Position numbers and translations under genes: made by a program. DNA of 64,000 bases, taken from Rhabdochlamydiaceae bacterium (lineage in GTDB: Bacteria > Chlamydiota > Chlamydiia > Chlamydiales > Rhabdochlamydiaceae). The stretch's first letter is position 1. Every line of letters begins with the position of its first letter. Positions 17,230-25,383 of this stretch are shown here, one piece after another. The stretch is taken from positions 1 to 64,000 of the forward strand of contig JAIETG010000021.1 of the NCBI GenBank assembly GCA_019745395.1, in the 5' to 3' direction. The notes below the pieces were generated by a model. That model did not search any database. It saw only the letters and a program-made list of their open reading frames with translations, and was not told the DNA's origin.

Positions 17230-18624
17230 CTAAGGTTTACTTGAAATGGCTCTGTAGGACTGGAGTGTTTCTTTTGCAGCAGTTTCATGATCAATTATGG
17301 GACTGGGATATTCGGGGCAAAGCCAGTGGTGTTTTTCTTCATTCCAAGCGTGAATGGTTTTGGATGGTAAGTTGCTAAGTTCTGGGACCCATTTTTTGAT
17401 GTATGTGCATTCTGAATCGAATTTTTTTTGCTGACTCCAAGGATTGAAAATGCGAAAATATGGTTGTGCGTCAGTTCCAGTACTTGCTGCCCACTGCCAG
17501 TTTCCATTGTTAACTGCAGGATCATAATCGATCAAAGTTTGCGCAAAATACTTTTCTCCCCATCTCCAATCTATATGCAGATCTTTAATGAGGAATGAGG
17601 CGGTAATCATTCGAACGCGATTATGCATAAAGCCCGTCTCGTTCATTTCTCTCATTCCGGCATCAACAATTGGAAATCCAGTAGTCCCTTTGCACCATCT
17701 TTCGTAGGTGCTCTTGTTATTTGACCATTGTATTTGATCAAATTTAGGGTGAAAGGCTCCTTTAAATACGTGAGGAAAGAAGAATGCGATTCCTGAAAAG
17801 AAATCTCTCCAGTAGAGAGATCTGATTAGGTCGTGATGAGAGTCTAATTTGTGGCAGACTGCTGCATAAACTTCCCGAGGAGAACATAGAGTGAATTTCA
17901 GGTAAGGGGAAAGGCGCGTAGAATAATTTTCAGCGGGAAAATTTCTAAGTGTTTCGTATTGCTCAAAGGAGGCTAAGTTCTTAAGGATTTTGAGAGCTTG
18001 TGTTCTTCCTCCTACTAATCTATTTTCCATGTTTTGCTTGGGAAGGATCTCAGAGAAAATAGACTTGTTTTCCGCAAAGGCAATCTTTCCCTGGAAATAA
18101 TTGTTTTCCCGATTGGGTCTTGGTGGCAAGATTTGGTTCTTTGATGCGTTGCGGAAGTAAGGAGTGAAGATTGTATAGGGAGTCCCATCTTTTTTCAGAG
18201 TTTCTTCAGGAGGATGAAAGAGCGCGTCATCGAAAGAATAAAAAGAGATGTTGTGAGTGCGGCAGATTTTTTCGAGTTTTGTATCTCTTTCTCTACTATA
18301 AGGAGTATAGTCTCGATTTACGATCAAGGCCTCTATTCCTAATTCGAGTATACATTTATTGACAATTTCTTCGGGTTTTCCTTGAAAAAGGGTAAGCTTG
18401 CCCCCTTTTTCCATCAGTTGATTTTCAAGATCTAGAAGCGATTCGATCATAAATGTCAGACAGTGGTTGCTGCGATAGGGGTTTTTCTCAATTTGTTCTT
18501 CTGTAAAAATAAAAGCAGGGATCACGACTTGTGAAGATTGCAAAGCGAAAATAAGACCTGTATTGTCTTCGAGGCGGAAATCACGCCGAAATATAAAGAG
18601 CGATTTTTTAAACTTTTTTTCCAT
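17230..18624 (-). CDS. phrB: Deoxyribodipyrimidine photolyase (class I, cryptochrome/photolyase family)
   Basis: The product is 464 aa, the usual size. The N-terminal antenna domain starts LFIFRRDFRLEDNTGL. The FAD domain has YWRDFF, GFPIVDAGMREMNETGFMHN, RWGEKYFA and the signature NNGNWQWAASTGTDAQPYFR that contains the electron-transfer tryptophan. It repairs cyclobutane pyrimidine dimers with blue light. I chose the ATG at 18624, which has AGGA at good spacing, instead of 18642. It overlaps the upstream ATP-grasp gene by 17 bases, which implies translational coupling. Confidence 0.85.
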   Translation of the reverse strand: MEKKFKKSLFIFRRDFRLEDNTGLIFALQSSQVVIPAFIFTEEQIEKNPYRSNHCLTFMIESLLDLENQLMEKGGKLTLFQGKPEEIVNKCILELGIEALIVNRDYTPYSRERDTKLEKICRTHNISFYSFDDALFHPPEETLKKDGTPYTIFTPYFRNASKNQILPPRPNRENNYFQGKIAFAENKSIFSEILPKQNMENRLVGGRTQALKILKNLASFEQYETLRNFPAENYSTRLSPYLKFTLCSPREVYAAVCHKLDSHHDLIRSLYWRDFFSGIAFFFPHVFKGAFHPKFDQIQWSNNKSTYERWCKGTTGFPIVDAGMREMNETGFMHNRVRMITASFLIKDLHIDWRWGEKYFAQTLIDYDPAVNNGNWQWAASTGTDAQPYFRIFNPWSQQKKFDSECTYIKKWVPELSNLPSKTIHAWNEEKHHWLCPEYPSPIIDHETAAKETLQSYRAISSKP

Positions 18625-19462
18625 TTTTTCCTGTTTTTTCATGCGTTTTGAAATCTATTAGCTTTTCTAAAGAGAGGCAAAGTCCTTCTAAAAAATGTTC
18701 CTTAACACTAGGCTCTAGTAAATTCAAAGATAGAAAAGGGTTGTAATCTTCTAATTCCATGAGTCGTAGTTGCCCATCTTTTGTTCTACAAGCATCCACT
18801 CGTTGGATCCCAAATTTGCAGGTATTCCAATGGATGAATTTCATAGCGAATGCAATATCTTCTGTGGAAGCTGCGTAAGATTGTAGCTCCCATCGCTTGT
18901 GCGGACTCGGAGCATACAAGGCGTAGTGAAACTGCTCTGCTATGAAATAGAATGAGACTTCATATTGAAATTCCACTAATGGTTGAATGAGGATATTTTG
19001 ACAGTTTTCCCTTTGCAGCTCTTCCTTATTAAGAATTTTCACTCCGCAAGAATCTGCTCCATCCAAAGGTTTTAACAAATAACGATCAAAAGAACCAAAC
19101 TTTTCCATATCCTCTTTTGAACTGAATGTAGGAATGACGGGATAGCCTGATTGGAATAACTCCAAAAGGTGGCGTTTGCCGTTGATATCTCCTTTTCCTA
19201 AAAGGTCGTTAAATAGAGGTAGGCTCGTCTCGTTTCTCAAAGCTGTTAGTTCCTTACAGTGAAACATTTGAGGTCCAGTGTTCCTGATAAAAATCGCATC
19301 GACCAAATGTTGGACTTTCCCTATGTCGCTGATGTGACTAATACAAACTTTGAAAAATTTTCTAAGTAAGCAACTTAGCTCAACATCTTCACGAAAATAC
19401 TCTCGACCTTTTGCCTCATAGGAAAAGTCTGTTACTAACAACACTGTTTTTTTTGTGGTCAT
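18608..19462 (-). CDS. ATP-grasp protein, glutathione-synthase/RimK-like
   Basis: The product is 284 aa. The ATP-grasp core is visible in YLLKPLDGADSCGVKIL, NILIQPLVEF and the metal-binding end RLMELEDYNPFLSL. Such enzymes join a carboxylate to an amine or thiol through an acyl-phosphate. The N-terminal third (TTKKTVLLVTDFSYEAKGR, VDAIFIRNTGPQ) resembles RimK/GshB pre-ATP-grasp domains. AAAGG precedes the start. It sits between brnQ (12 bases) and the photolyase gene (overlap), so it belongs to one operon. The substrate is not predictable. Confidence 0.65.
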   Translation of the reverse strand: MTTKKTVLLVTDFSYEAKGREYFREDVELSCLLRKFFKVCISHISDIGKVQHLVDAIFIRNTGPQMFHCKELTALRNETSLPLFNDLLGKGDINGKRHLLELFQSGYPVIPTFSSKEDMEKFGSFDRYLLKPLDGADSCGVKILNKEELQRENCQNILIQPLVEFQYEVSFYFIAEQFHYALYAPSPHKRWELQSYAASTEDIAFAMKFIHWNTCKFGIQRVDACRTKDGQLRLMELEDYNPFLSLNLLEPSVKEHFLEGLCLSLEKLIDFKTHEKTGKNGKKV

Positions 19463-19474
19463 TGTACCTTTATT

Positions 19475-20584
19475 TTAAAACAACTGCTTCGCTGTTTTTC
19501 TGCCAAAAAATTTAGCTGCGATGTTGATTACGGTCAAAACAATCAATCCAGGATAAATTGCCTCAAGCATAGGTCCTAAAAATCTGGCGATCCCTGCAAA
19601 TTCAAAGGTCGATACGACAAAACCTATACTTAAAGTAATGGCCAGGGATTGTTTGTTGCCAATTTTGTTTTTTGTGACATTATTCTGCAGAAAATCTGCA
19701 AATAACGAAGCTAGTACAATCGCCGTTGTCAGACAGGCAAATAAGACAGTCAAGCATACGCAGGGTGCAGCTATTGGCCCCAGGGCTTGAAGCGCAATCA
19801 TTCCGAGCATTTCCTGTGGCGGAGTGTGGATTAGGGCGGGAGAGTAGATCCAGCCTAACAATACTAAAATTAAGTATACCGCAGATAGAATTCCTCCTCC
19901 GATTAGGGAAGATTTGTAAAAGTGTCGGAGTAACGGTTTCTCTCCATCACTTGGTGACAACTTGCTGTGAAGGTGTTTAATCACAAATTGAGAAAAGAAA
20001 AATGCCGCTAAAAGATCCATCGTTTGATAGCCTTGAAAAAATCCATTTTTTAGAGCTTTCCAACCGTCTAGCGAAATTGTCTCAGGGAAAGATCCCTGTT
20101 TTAAGCCAAAAAATGCAATGACACCTATCGATAAAAGTAAAAACGGGGTCAATACAGTCCCAAGAGTTGAAATGATTTTATTTTTGTTTACCGCAGCAAA
20201 ATAGATGAATATACACATCACAAGACTTGTAATTGGCAGAGAAATATTGGGAAATAAGAGCAGTAAAGAACCATGTGCTACTGTCAGGCAACGAGCCAGT
20301 ACCCCAAATGGTCCCATTAACGCTAAGGCTAAAAAGGAAAATAAGAAGATTCCTTTTTTACCAAAATGGCGAAAAAAACTAGAGATATCACCGCGGTAGA
20401 GCATCATTCCAAAGACGCCAAGGAATGGAACGAAAACACCTGTAAATAAAATCCCTAGCGCTGCTAGGAAATAATTTCCTTCACTTTCTTGTCCTACCGT
20501 AATTGGGAAAACTAGATTTCCTGATCCAAAAAACATGGCAAAAAGTGCAAATCCTGTACTGATGACAAGCCATTTATTTTTCAT
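19475..20584 (-). CDS. brnQ: Branched-chain amino acid transporter BrnQ (LIVCS family)
   Basis: The product is 369 aa with about eleven membrane helices. The N-terminus GFALFAMFFGSGNLVFPITVGQ is the family signature. The protein imports leucine, isoleucine and valine with a cation. It is a little shorter than many BrnQ proteins (about 430 aa). It is first in the operon with the ATP-grasp, photolyase and PAS genes. Its 5' leader contains a strong terminator 45 bases before the ATG and an alternative pairing partner, suggesting attenuation. Confidence 0.85.
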   Translation of the reverse strand: MKNKWLVISTGFALFAMFFGSGNLVFPITVGQESEGNYFLAALGILFTGVFVPFLGVFGMMLYRGDISSFFRHFGKKGIFLFSFLALALMGPFGVLARCLTVAHGSLLLLFPNISLPITSLVMCIFIYFAAVNKNKIISTLGTVLTPFLLLSIGVIAFFGLKQGSFPETISLDGWKALKNGFFQGYQTMDLLAAFFFSQFVIKHLHSKLSPSDGEKPLLRHFYKSSLIGGGILSAVYLILVLLGWIYSPALIHTPPQEMLGMIALQALGPIAAPCVCLTVLFACLTTAIVLASLFADFLQNNVTKNKIGNKQSLAITLSIGFVVSTFEFAGIARFLGPMLEAIYPGLIVLTVINIAAKFFGRKTAKQLF

Positions 20585-20629
20585 ATTTCCCCTTCATTTT
20601 GTTCATATATTTTCTTCGAGATCCTGAGC

Positions 20630-20710
20630 AAAAAAAAACCGCACCTCTTTCGAGAGTGCGGTTTTTACCTCAACCTATCTTTAGCAACAGCTAATTACAT
20701 AGGTCCGCAC
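20630..20710 (-). promoter_or_regulatory. Candidate transcription attenuator in the brnQ leader
   Basis: Read on the minus strand, CCGCAC (20661-20656) pairs with GTGCGG (20644-20639), extended by CTC/GAG inside, and is followed at once by nine T residues (20638-20630). This is a strong intrinsic terminator only 45 bases before the brnQ ATG. A second GTGCGG at 20710-20705, followed by ACCT, can pair instead with AGGT and CCGCAC of the terminator arm and form an antiterminator. No T-box sequence and no Leu/Ile/Val-rich leader peptide is evident, so the signal is unknown. The hairpin could partly work on the other strand too. Confidence 0.55.
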
Positions 20711-20953
20711 CGCAATTTGGTGAGACTAATGATTTGCTTGCTAATATTTAAGTGAGCTTTGCTATACATAGCTAAAAACTAAACCTTTTTCTGAATTAAG
20801 GGGTAAGGTTCTCATTCTTGCCATTAACAATCAATATTTTTTTTATGTTGGATGAAAGTTGTGGGTCTTGACCACTCTCAGAAAACATGGGAAAGAAATT
20901 GCTTTTTTTGCTCTATCTCCCTATAACCCTAACTAATTTTTAGGGGATATTTT

Positions 20954-22261
20954 ATGAGTAAAAAACGTGTTTTGATCCTAGGAGCTGGCGTATCGGGGCT
21001 TTCTGTAGCTTGGCATTTAGGGAAAAAAGAACAATACGAATGCGTTCTTTTAGAAAAAGGCTCTCGTCCAGGTGGATGGATGGCATCTCAAGAAGATCAA
21101 GGCTTTTTGTTAGAAAAGGGGCCTCATCTTTTTAAAACATCTCGAAGTGCAGATCTCTTACAGGTTATAGAAGAAATCGGTTTTTCCTCTTCAATTCTTC
21201 CCTCTTCTTCTCAAGCTCAATCCAGATATCTTTGGACCGATGGGGTTTTTCAAAAGATGCCCAAATCTCCTATAGCTCTTCTCACTTCTTCTTTTTGTAG
21301 ACCTATTCTTTCCTCTTTGTGGAAAGAAAGGAACGTTCCCTCGTATTTTGATGATGAAACCATTTGGGATTTTGCTTGTAGACGATTTGGAGAAACGGTG
21401 GCAGAGCATTTTTTTGATCCTATGGTCTCTGGAATTTATGCGGGGAATATCAAAAAACTTTCGATAGCATCTTGTTTTCCTATTTTGAAACAATGGGAAC
21501 GTGAAAAGGGGAGTGTGGTTAAGGGGGTACTTGCTGCAAGGTCGAATAAAAAAACAAAGCCTTCATGTAAAGCTCCCTTGTTTTCTTTTCAAGAAGGAAC
21601 GAGTTCCTTCATTGAAAAATGGGTTTCCACTCTATCGGTTCCTTTGCATTGCAATGAAGAAATTCTTTCCTTGCATCGAGAAAAGGAGAAATGGATCGCA
21701 AAATCTTCTCAAAACACTTGGGAAGCAGATTCTGTGATTATAACAATGCCCTCATATGCTCTAGCACCCTTGTTGCAAGAAGAAGCCTTTGCAAGTGCAG
21801 AGATTTTGAAATCTTTCGATTACGAAGATCTTACGACGGTAAGTCTAGGGTGGGAAGGGGAAGTGCTTCCTTTTTCGGCTTTTGGCTATTTAGTTCCCTC
21901 TAAGGAAAAAACGCCCTTGTTAGGAGTGCTATTTGATTCATCGATGTTTGCAAGAAAAAACACCTTGATTACTCTCATGATTCGAGGAATAGGGTATTCT
22001 GAAGAATCTCTTTACAAAATCGTCGATACAGTTTGCTTGTCTCATCTAAATATTTCTCAAAAACCAGCTCTTTTTTCTACAGCAGAAAAGAAGAAAGCAA
22101 TTCCTCAGTACTATCTTGGTCATGAAGAGAAAAAACAACAACTTTTGTCTTCTTTATCTAAGGAAGCTCCGTCTCTTTTTTTGACAGGGAGTTATTTGAA
22201 TGGTGTGTCTATAAGTGATTGTATCGGACAGGGGAAACATTTGGTAGATTCTTGTTTTTAA
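20954..22261 (+). CDS. hemG: Protoporphyrinogen oxidase, oxygen-dependent HemY type
   Basis: The product is a 435 aa flavoprotein. It opens with the FAD-binding VLILGAGVSGLSVAWHL and the following GSRPGGWM, then GFLLEKGPHLF. Central FFDPMVSGIYAGN and C-terminal LFLTGSYLNGVSISDCIGQG are typical of PPOX, which oxidises protoporphyrinogen IX to protoporphyrin IX, the step before heme. Chlamydial copies are usually named hemG although they are of the Bacillus HemY type. AGGGGA precedes the ATG. It is divergent from the brnQ operon. Confidence 0.8.
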   Translation: MSKKRVLILGAGVSGLSVAWHLGKKEQYECVLLEKGSRPGGWMASQEDQGFLLEKGPHLFKTSRSADLLQVIEEIGFSSSILPSSSQAQSRYLWTDGVFQKMPKSPIALLTSSFCRPILSSLWKERNVPSYFDDETIWDFACRRFGETVAEHFFDPMVSGIYAGNIKKLSIASCFPILKQWEREKGSVVKGVLAARSNKKTKPSCKAPLFSFQEGTSSFIEKWVSTLSVPLHCNEEILSLHREKEKWIAKSSQNTWEADSVIITMPSYALAPLLQEEAFASAEILKSFDYEDLTTVSLGWEGEVLPFSAFGYLVPSKEKTPLLGVLFDSSMFARKNTLITLMIRGIGYSEESLYKIVDTVCLSHLNISQKPALFSTAEKKKAIPQYYLGHEEKKQQLLSSLSKEAPSLFLTGSYLNGVSISDCIGQGKHLVDSCF

Positions 22262-22267
22262 ACTCGT

Positions 22268-24904
22268 TTAAGAAACAACGCAAGTACAAGACGTATCTTG
22301 TTGAGTGGGAAGTTTGGCGCAGGCTCTAAAAAGATGGGGTTGTCTTGTAGGATCGACATCTAGTTTCAAGAAGAAATTGCGAGAAGAGGAGAGGTGTAAT
22401 AGGTACTCTTCTGTTAAATCGAGTTGATTCAAAATTTGGAATAATTCCTCTAAAGTAGCAATATCCCAAGTCGGCATTTTGTGTGATAACATAGATGTCA
22501 GAGTGTTGGGAGATAGAAGGTTCCAAAATCCCACTGACAATAAAGATATCTTCCAGTTAGAGCTTTGAGCAGAGGTGAGGTACCAAGGTTTAATAACATT
22601 AAGAAGATCTGGTCTCTCTTGTAGCCATTTAAAGACATTACACTCTACCTGAAGATAAGTTTGACATAACCGATTGATGAGCCGGTTTTTTACATCGTTT
22701 GAAGCCTGAAGATCTCTTAGTATTTCTACGTGAGCATAAAATTGACTTTGAGATGGCATGGTTTCTTTCCATCTTTCTGCCATTTCTCCCCATAAAATTT
22801 GTTCTAATTTTGAGTCTTCTATTTGAGGAAAGCCAAGAAGTTTTTCTGTGAAAAAGAAAGGGGGATGTTTTTTGAAAACAGAAGACAGAATCTCTTGAAA
22901 GTTCTTTGCTTGTTTTTGATGGCAATAGTAATCATATAATAAAGATAATGAGGGGAGGCATTGTTGAGGGGTGGCCAATAATTGTTCGATTAAAAGAGTC
23001 ATGTCTTGAGGATCTGTAAGCGGTAGGGTCTGTAAAAGATCCGTAGTATAGAGGAGGCGTTCTTCGGCATTTAGAGAAATAAGAGCAATATTTTCTAGAG
23101 TTGTACAAGCTCGCTCAATCCATACGTTTATTCTGTGGGATTTTTGGATTTTAAAGATGTTCCAGATCTCTAAATGAAATACTCTAAATAGCAAAGGCCA
23201 TCTATCTTGAGAGATATTTTCCAATAGTTCTTCTATCCACATGTCTAGCTGAAGGTTTTCCTGGAAATCTGCTAATATATTTTGGGTCCAGGCAAATCTT
23301 CCATACAGTTTGATTTGAGGATCAGAAAAATAGCGGATGCATTTTTGTAGGGCAATTTTTTGACGTTCCTCAGGCAGACTTAAGTCTATTTCAGTTGGCA
23401 GATAAAGATCGATTACATTGTGTATTTCATCGGGGGCAAAAGCTTGGATCTGCTCTTTAAGTTTTACGGGGACTGAGGGATCTATGCTGCTTATAAGTGT
23501 GTATAGATCTTGAAGACATGCGTAGCGTACAAAAGGATCTATAGGTCTATTGGATGGTAAAAATAACAACTTCATCCAATCATTTAAGATCTTCATTTGG
23601 TTGTTTTCCAGCAGGTAGCGCAATACTACTGCCCGTTTAGCTTGAGGAAGGCAGGCATATACAGTAATTGCGTAATTGGGTTTGGCGATGTGCTCCTCAA
23701 AGAGGTAAGGGAGAAATATATTCAAGTTGTCTTCTTTTAAAGGAGCCAACAAAGAAGAGATTGTAGAGGCCATATTCATAGGATTTACATCATTTAACAG
23801 ATGATGAATCCATGAATTGAGGAGATTTGGCGCCTGTCTGGCAATACTAAGTATGCATTTTTCCTGAAAAGGGGAGAGGCGAGAAGATATCTCTGAAAAA
23901 AAATGATTTTCAGCAAGTAATCGACATAATCTGAGTAGGTCTTTTTCGGGTAAAATCGAGGGCAGATGCCTCAAAAAATCTAGCTTTCCATTGGTAGCGC
24001 GCTTTTGAAGACCCCAGCTAATCACTAAATCGGGGAAATCTTCTGTTTTTTTTGAGGGAATTTGGCTGTAAAACCATTGCCAATCTGTTTCTGAAAATAT
24101 GTGTATGATTTTGCAGATATGAGGATTTTCAAAAGCTTGAAAAGCTGCCTGCTGAAGAATATATTGCCGTTCTAATGAAGCGATGGGAAGAGGAGTCGAA
24201 CGGAGCCCTTGTAGATTCATGAAAAACTGTCTCACCTTTGCATCTAAAGTGGCTTTAATGGAAGAGCAACCTCTGATTGCTTCTGGGGAGAGGAACTGTT
24301 TGATGGATTGTTGGGTCGTTGCAGAAGCTTGGATTAGGTAAGTGAGTAGGAGCTCTTCTGTTGCATATGAGTTAAATACTGTACTGACAAAATGTTGAGC
24401 TTCAACGGGAGAAAAATGTGTAACAGCCATCTCTATCCATTGGATGACAATAGAGTAGTTGTGTTTTGCTTTATAAATAATAGAGCTCCATACAAAGTCT
24501 GAGCTTAAGCGTAAGATGTGCGCTCCCATAATAGGCGGTATTACAAGAAGTTTTTGAAAAAAAAGTTTTTGATGTTCTGAAGAAAGCGAGTAGAGGATTG
24601 TCGCGATTTCCGTATGTTTTTCAGGGGAATCACACAAAGCTGCAGCAAATAGATAAGCACATAAAAAATCCATATCCGTTACACGAGGAATCGTTCTACT
24701 GCTATTATAACTTTGCAGATGATCTCTCCAGGTAATTGAAGGTTGATCTTTCATAGGTTGGGACAGTTCTGCTTGGAATCTATCGAATTGATTTTGTCTG
24801 CAGCTTTCTTGTAGAAGTTCTAGACGTTCTTGTTGTGTACTTATGAAAGAAACGGGGTGCTCCTGATCGAGATCGCAATAGACTTTGGTTCTGCTAGTAT
24901 TCAT
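22268..24904 (-). CDS. Large helical protein of unknown family ending in a CaaX-like motif
   Basis: The product is 878 aa. I do not recognise the family. It is predicted to be almost wholly alpha-helical with many leucines, like HEAT/ARM-type solenoids, without signal peptide or membrane helix. The very C-terminus reads SCTCVVS-stop. Cys-Val-Val-Ser fits the eukaryotic CaaX prenylation box, with another cysteine two residues before it, as in prenylated and palmitoylated host proteins. For an intracellular bacterium this suggests a translocated, host-lipidated effector, but the motif is only four residues long. It lies downstream of ebfC on the same strand. Confidence 0.65.
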   Translation of the reverse strand: MNTSRTKVYCDLDQEHPVSFISTQQERLELLQESCRQNQFDRFQAELSQPMKDQPSITWRDHLQSYNSSRTIPRVTDMDFLCAYLFAAALCDSPEKHTEIATILYSLSSEHQKLFFQKLLVIPPIMGAHILRLSSDFVWSSIIYKAKHNYSIVIQWIEMAVTHFSPVEAQHFVSTVFNSYATEELLLTYLIQASATTQQSIKQFLSPEAIRGCSSIKATLDAKVRQFFMNLQGLRSTPLPIASLERQYILQQAAFQAFENPHICKIIHIFSETDWQWFYSQIPSKKTEDFPDLVISWGLQKRATNGKLDFLRHLPSILPEKDLLRLCRLLAENHFFSEISSRLSPFQEKCILSIARQAPNLLNSWIHHLLNDVNPMNMASTISSLLAPLKEDNLNIFLPYLFEEHIAKPNYAITVYACLPQAKRAVVLRYLLENNQMKILNDWMKLLFLPSNRPIDPFVRYACLQDLYTLISSIDPSVPVKLKEQIQAFAPDEIHNVIDLYLPTEIDLSLPEERQKIALQKCIRYFSDPQIKLYGRFAWTQNILADFQENLQLDMWIEELLENISQDRWPLLFRVFHLEIWNIFKIQKSHRINVWIERACTTLENIALISLNAEERLLYTTDLLQTLPLTDPQDMTLLIEQLLATPQQCLPSLSLLYDYYCHQKQAKNFQEILSSVFKKHPPFFFTEKLLGFPQIEDSKLEQILWGEMAERWKETMPSQSQFYAHVEILRDLQASNDVKNRLINRLCQTYLQVECNVFKWLQERPDLLNVIKPWYLTSAQSSNWKISLLSVGFWNLLSPNTLTSMLSHKMPTWDIATLEELFQILNQLDLTEEYLLHLSSSRNFFLKLDVDPTRQPHLFRACAKLPTQQDTSCTCVVS

Positions 24905-25004
24905 AAATTTCTCAATTTGATGAATGTGTGAGTATAGGCGGTTTTAGAGTTGTTTGGCAATGTTAAGTATTTGATGTTCAGTATATTCAAGGGTGAAATG
25001 CAGT

Positions 25005-25058
25005 CCCCGTTACCGTAAAAGCTGCTCTGTTTTAGCAGCCTTCTGATTCGGTAAGGGG
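25005..25058 (-). other. Two-tier stem-loop between ebfC and the 878 aa gene
   Basis: CCCCTTACCG (minus strand, 25058-25049) pairs with CGGTAACGGGG (25015-25005) with one bulged base. Inside it GCTGCT and AGCAGC (25039-25034 and 25026-25021) form a second stem followed by TTTT. The inner stem could be a weak terminator for dnaX-ebfC. The outer stem is longer than a terminator needs and may be a processing or regulatory structure. Confidence 0.45.
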
Positions 25059-25071
25059 ATTTTGTAAAGAA

Positions 25072-25374
25072 TTAAAATGAAAGAGGAAATCCGGAGGGCA
25101 TCTCAAAGGAAGGAGCGTCTGCTTGAACTTGTCTAAGCGCATCTTGATACGCCGCTAGAATAAGGTCTTCTAGACCTTCAATATCTTGAGGATCTACGCA
25201 TTCGGGTTTAATAGAGATCTTTTGCAGGGTTTTTTCTCCATCCAACGTTATGGCAACAAGCCCATTTCCGCTTTGTCCTGTGACGAGTTTGCTTTTGAGC
25301 ACCTCTTGCATCTGTTTCATCTGTTCTTCAAATTGCTTTGCTTGTTTTTTCATTTTAGCGAAACCGCTGCCCAT
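25072..25374 (-). CDS. ebfC: YbaB/EbfC nucleoid-associated DNA-binding protein
   Basis: The product is 100 aa, the usual family length. It has the helical start FAKMKKQAKQFEEQMKQMQE, the beta-strand VTGQSGNGLVAITLDGEK and the conserved DLILAAYQDAL helix. EbfC forms a tweezer-like dimer that binds DNA. AGGAG lies in the nine-base gap after the dnaX stop, giving the widely conserved dnaX-ebfC operon. Identification is firm. Confidence 0.85.
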   Translation of the reverse strand: MGSGFAKMKKQAKQFEEQMKQMQEVLKSKLVTGQSGNGLVAITLDGEKTLQKISIKPECVDPQDIEGLEDLILAAYQDALRQVQADAPSFEMPSGFPLSF

Positions 25375-25383
25375 ATGTACTCC

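Noticed and set aside
20585-20820. T-box riboswitch before brnQ
   Set aside because: The conserved T-box sequence (AGGGTGGNACCGCG type) is absent; only the terminator/antiterminator pairing is supported.
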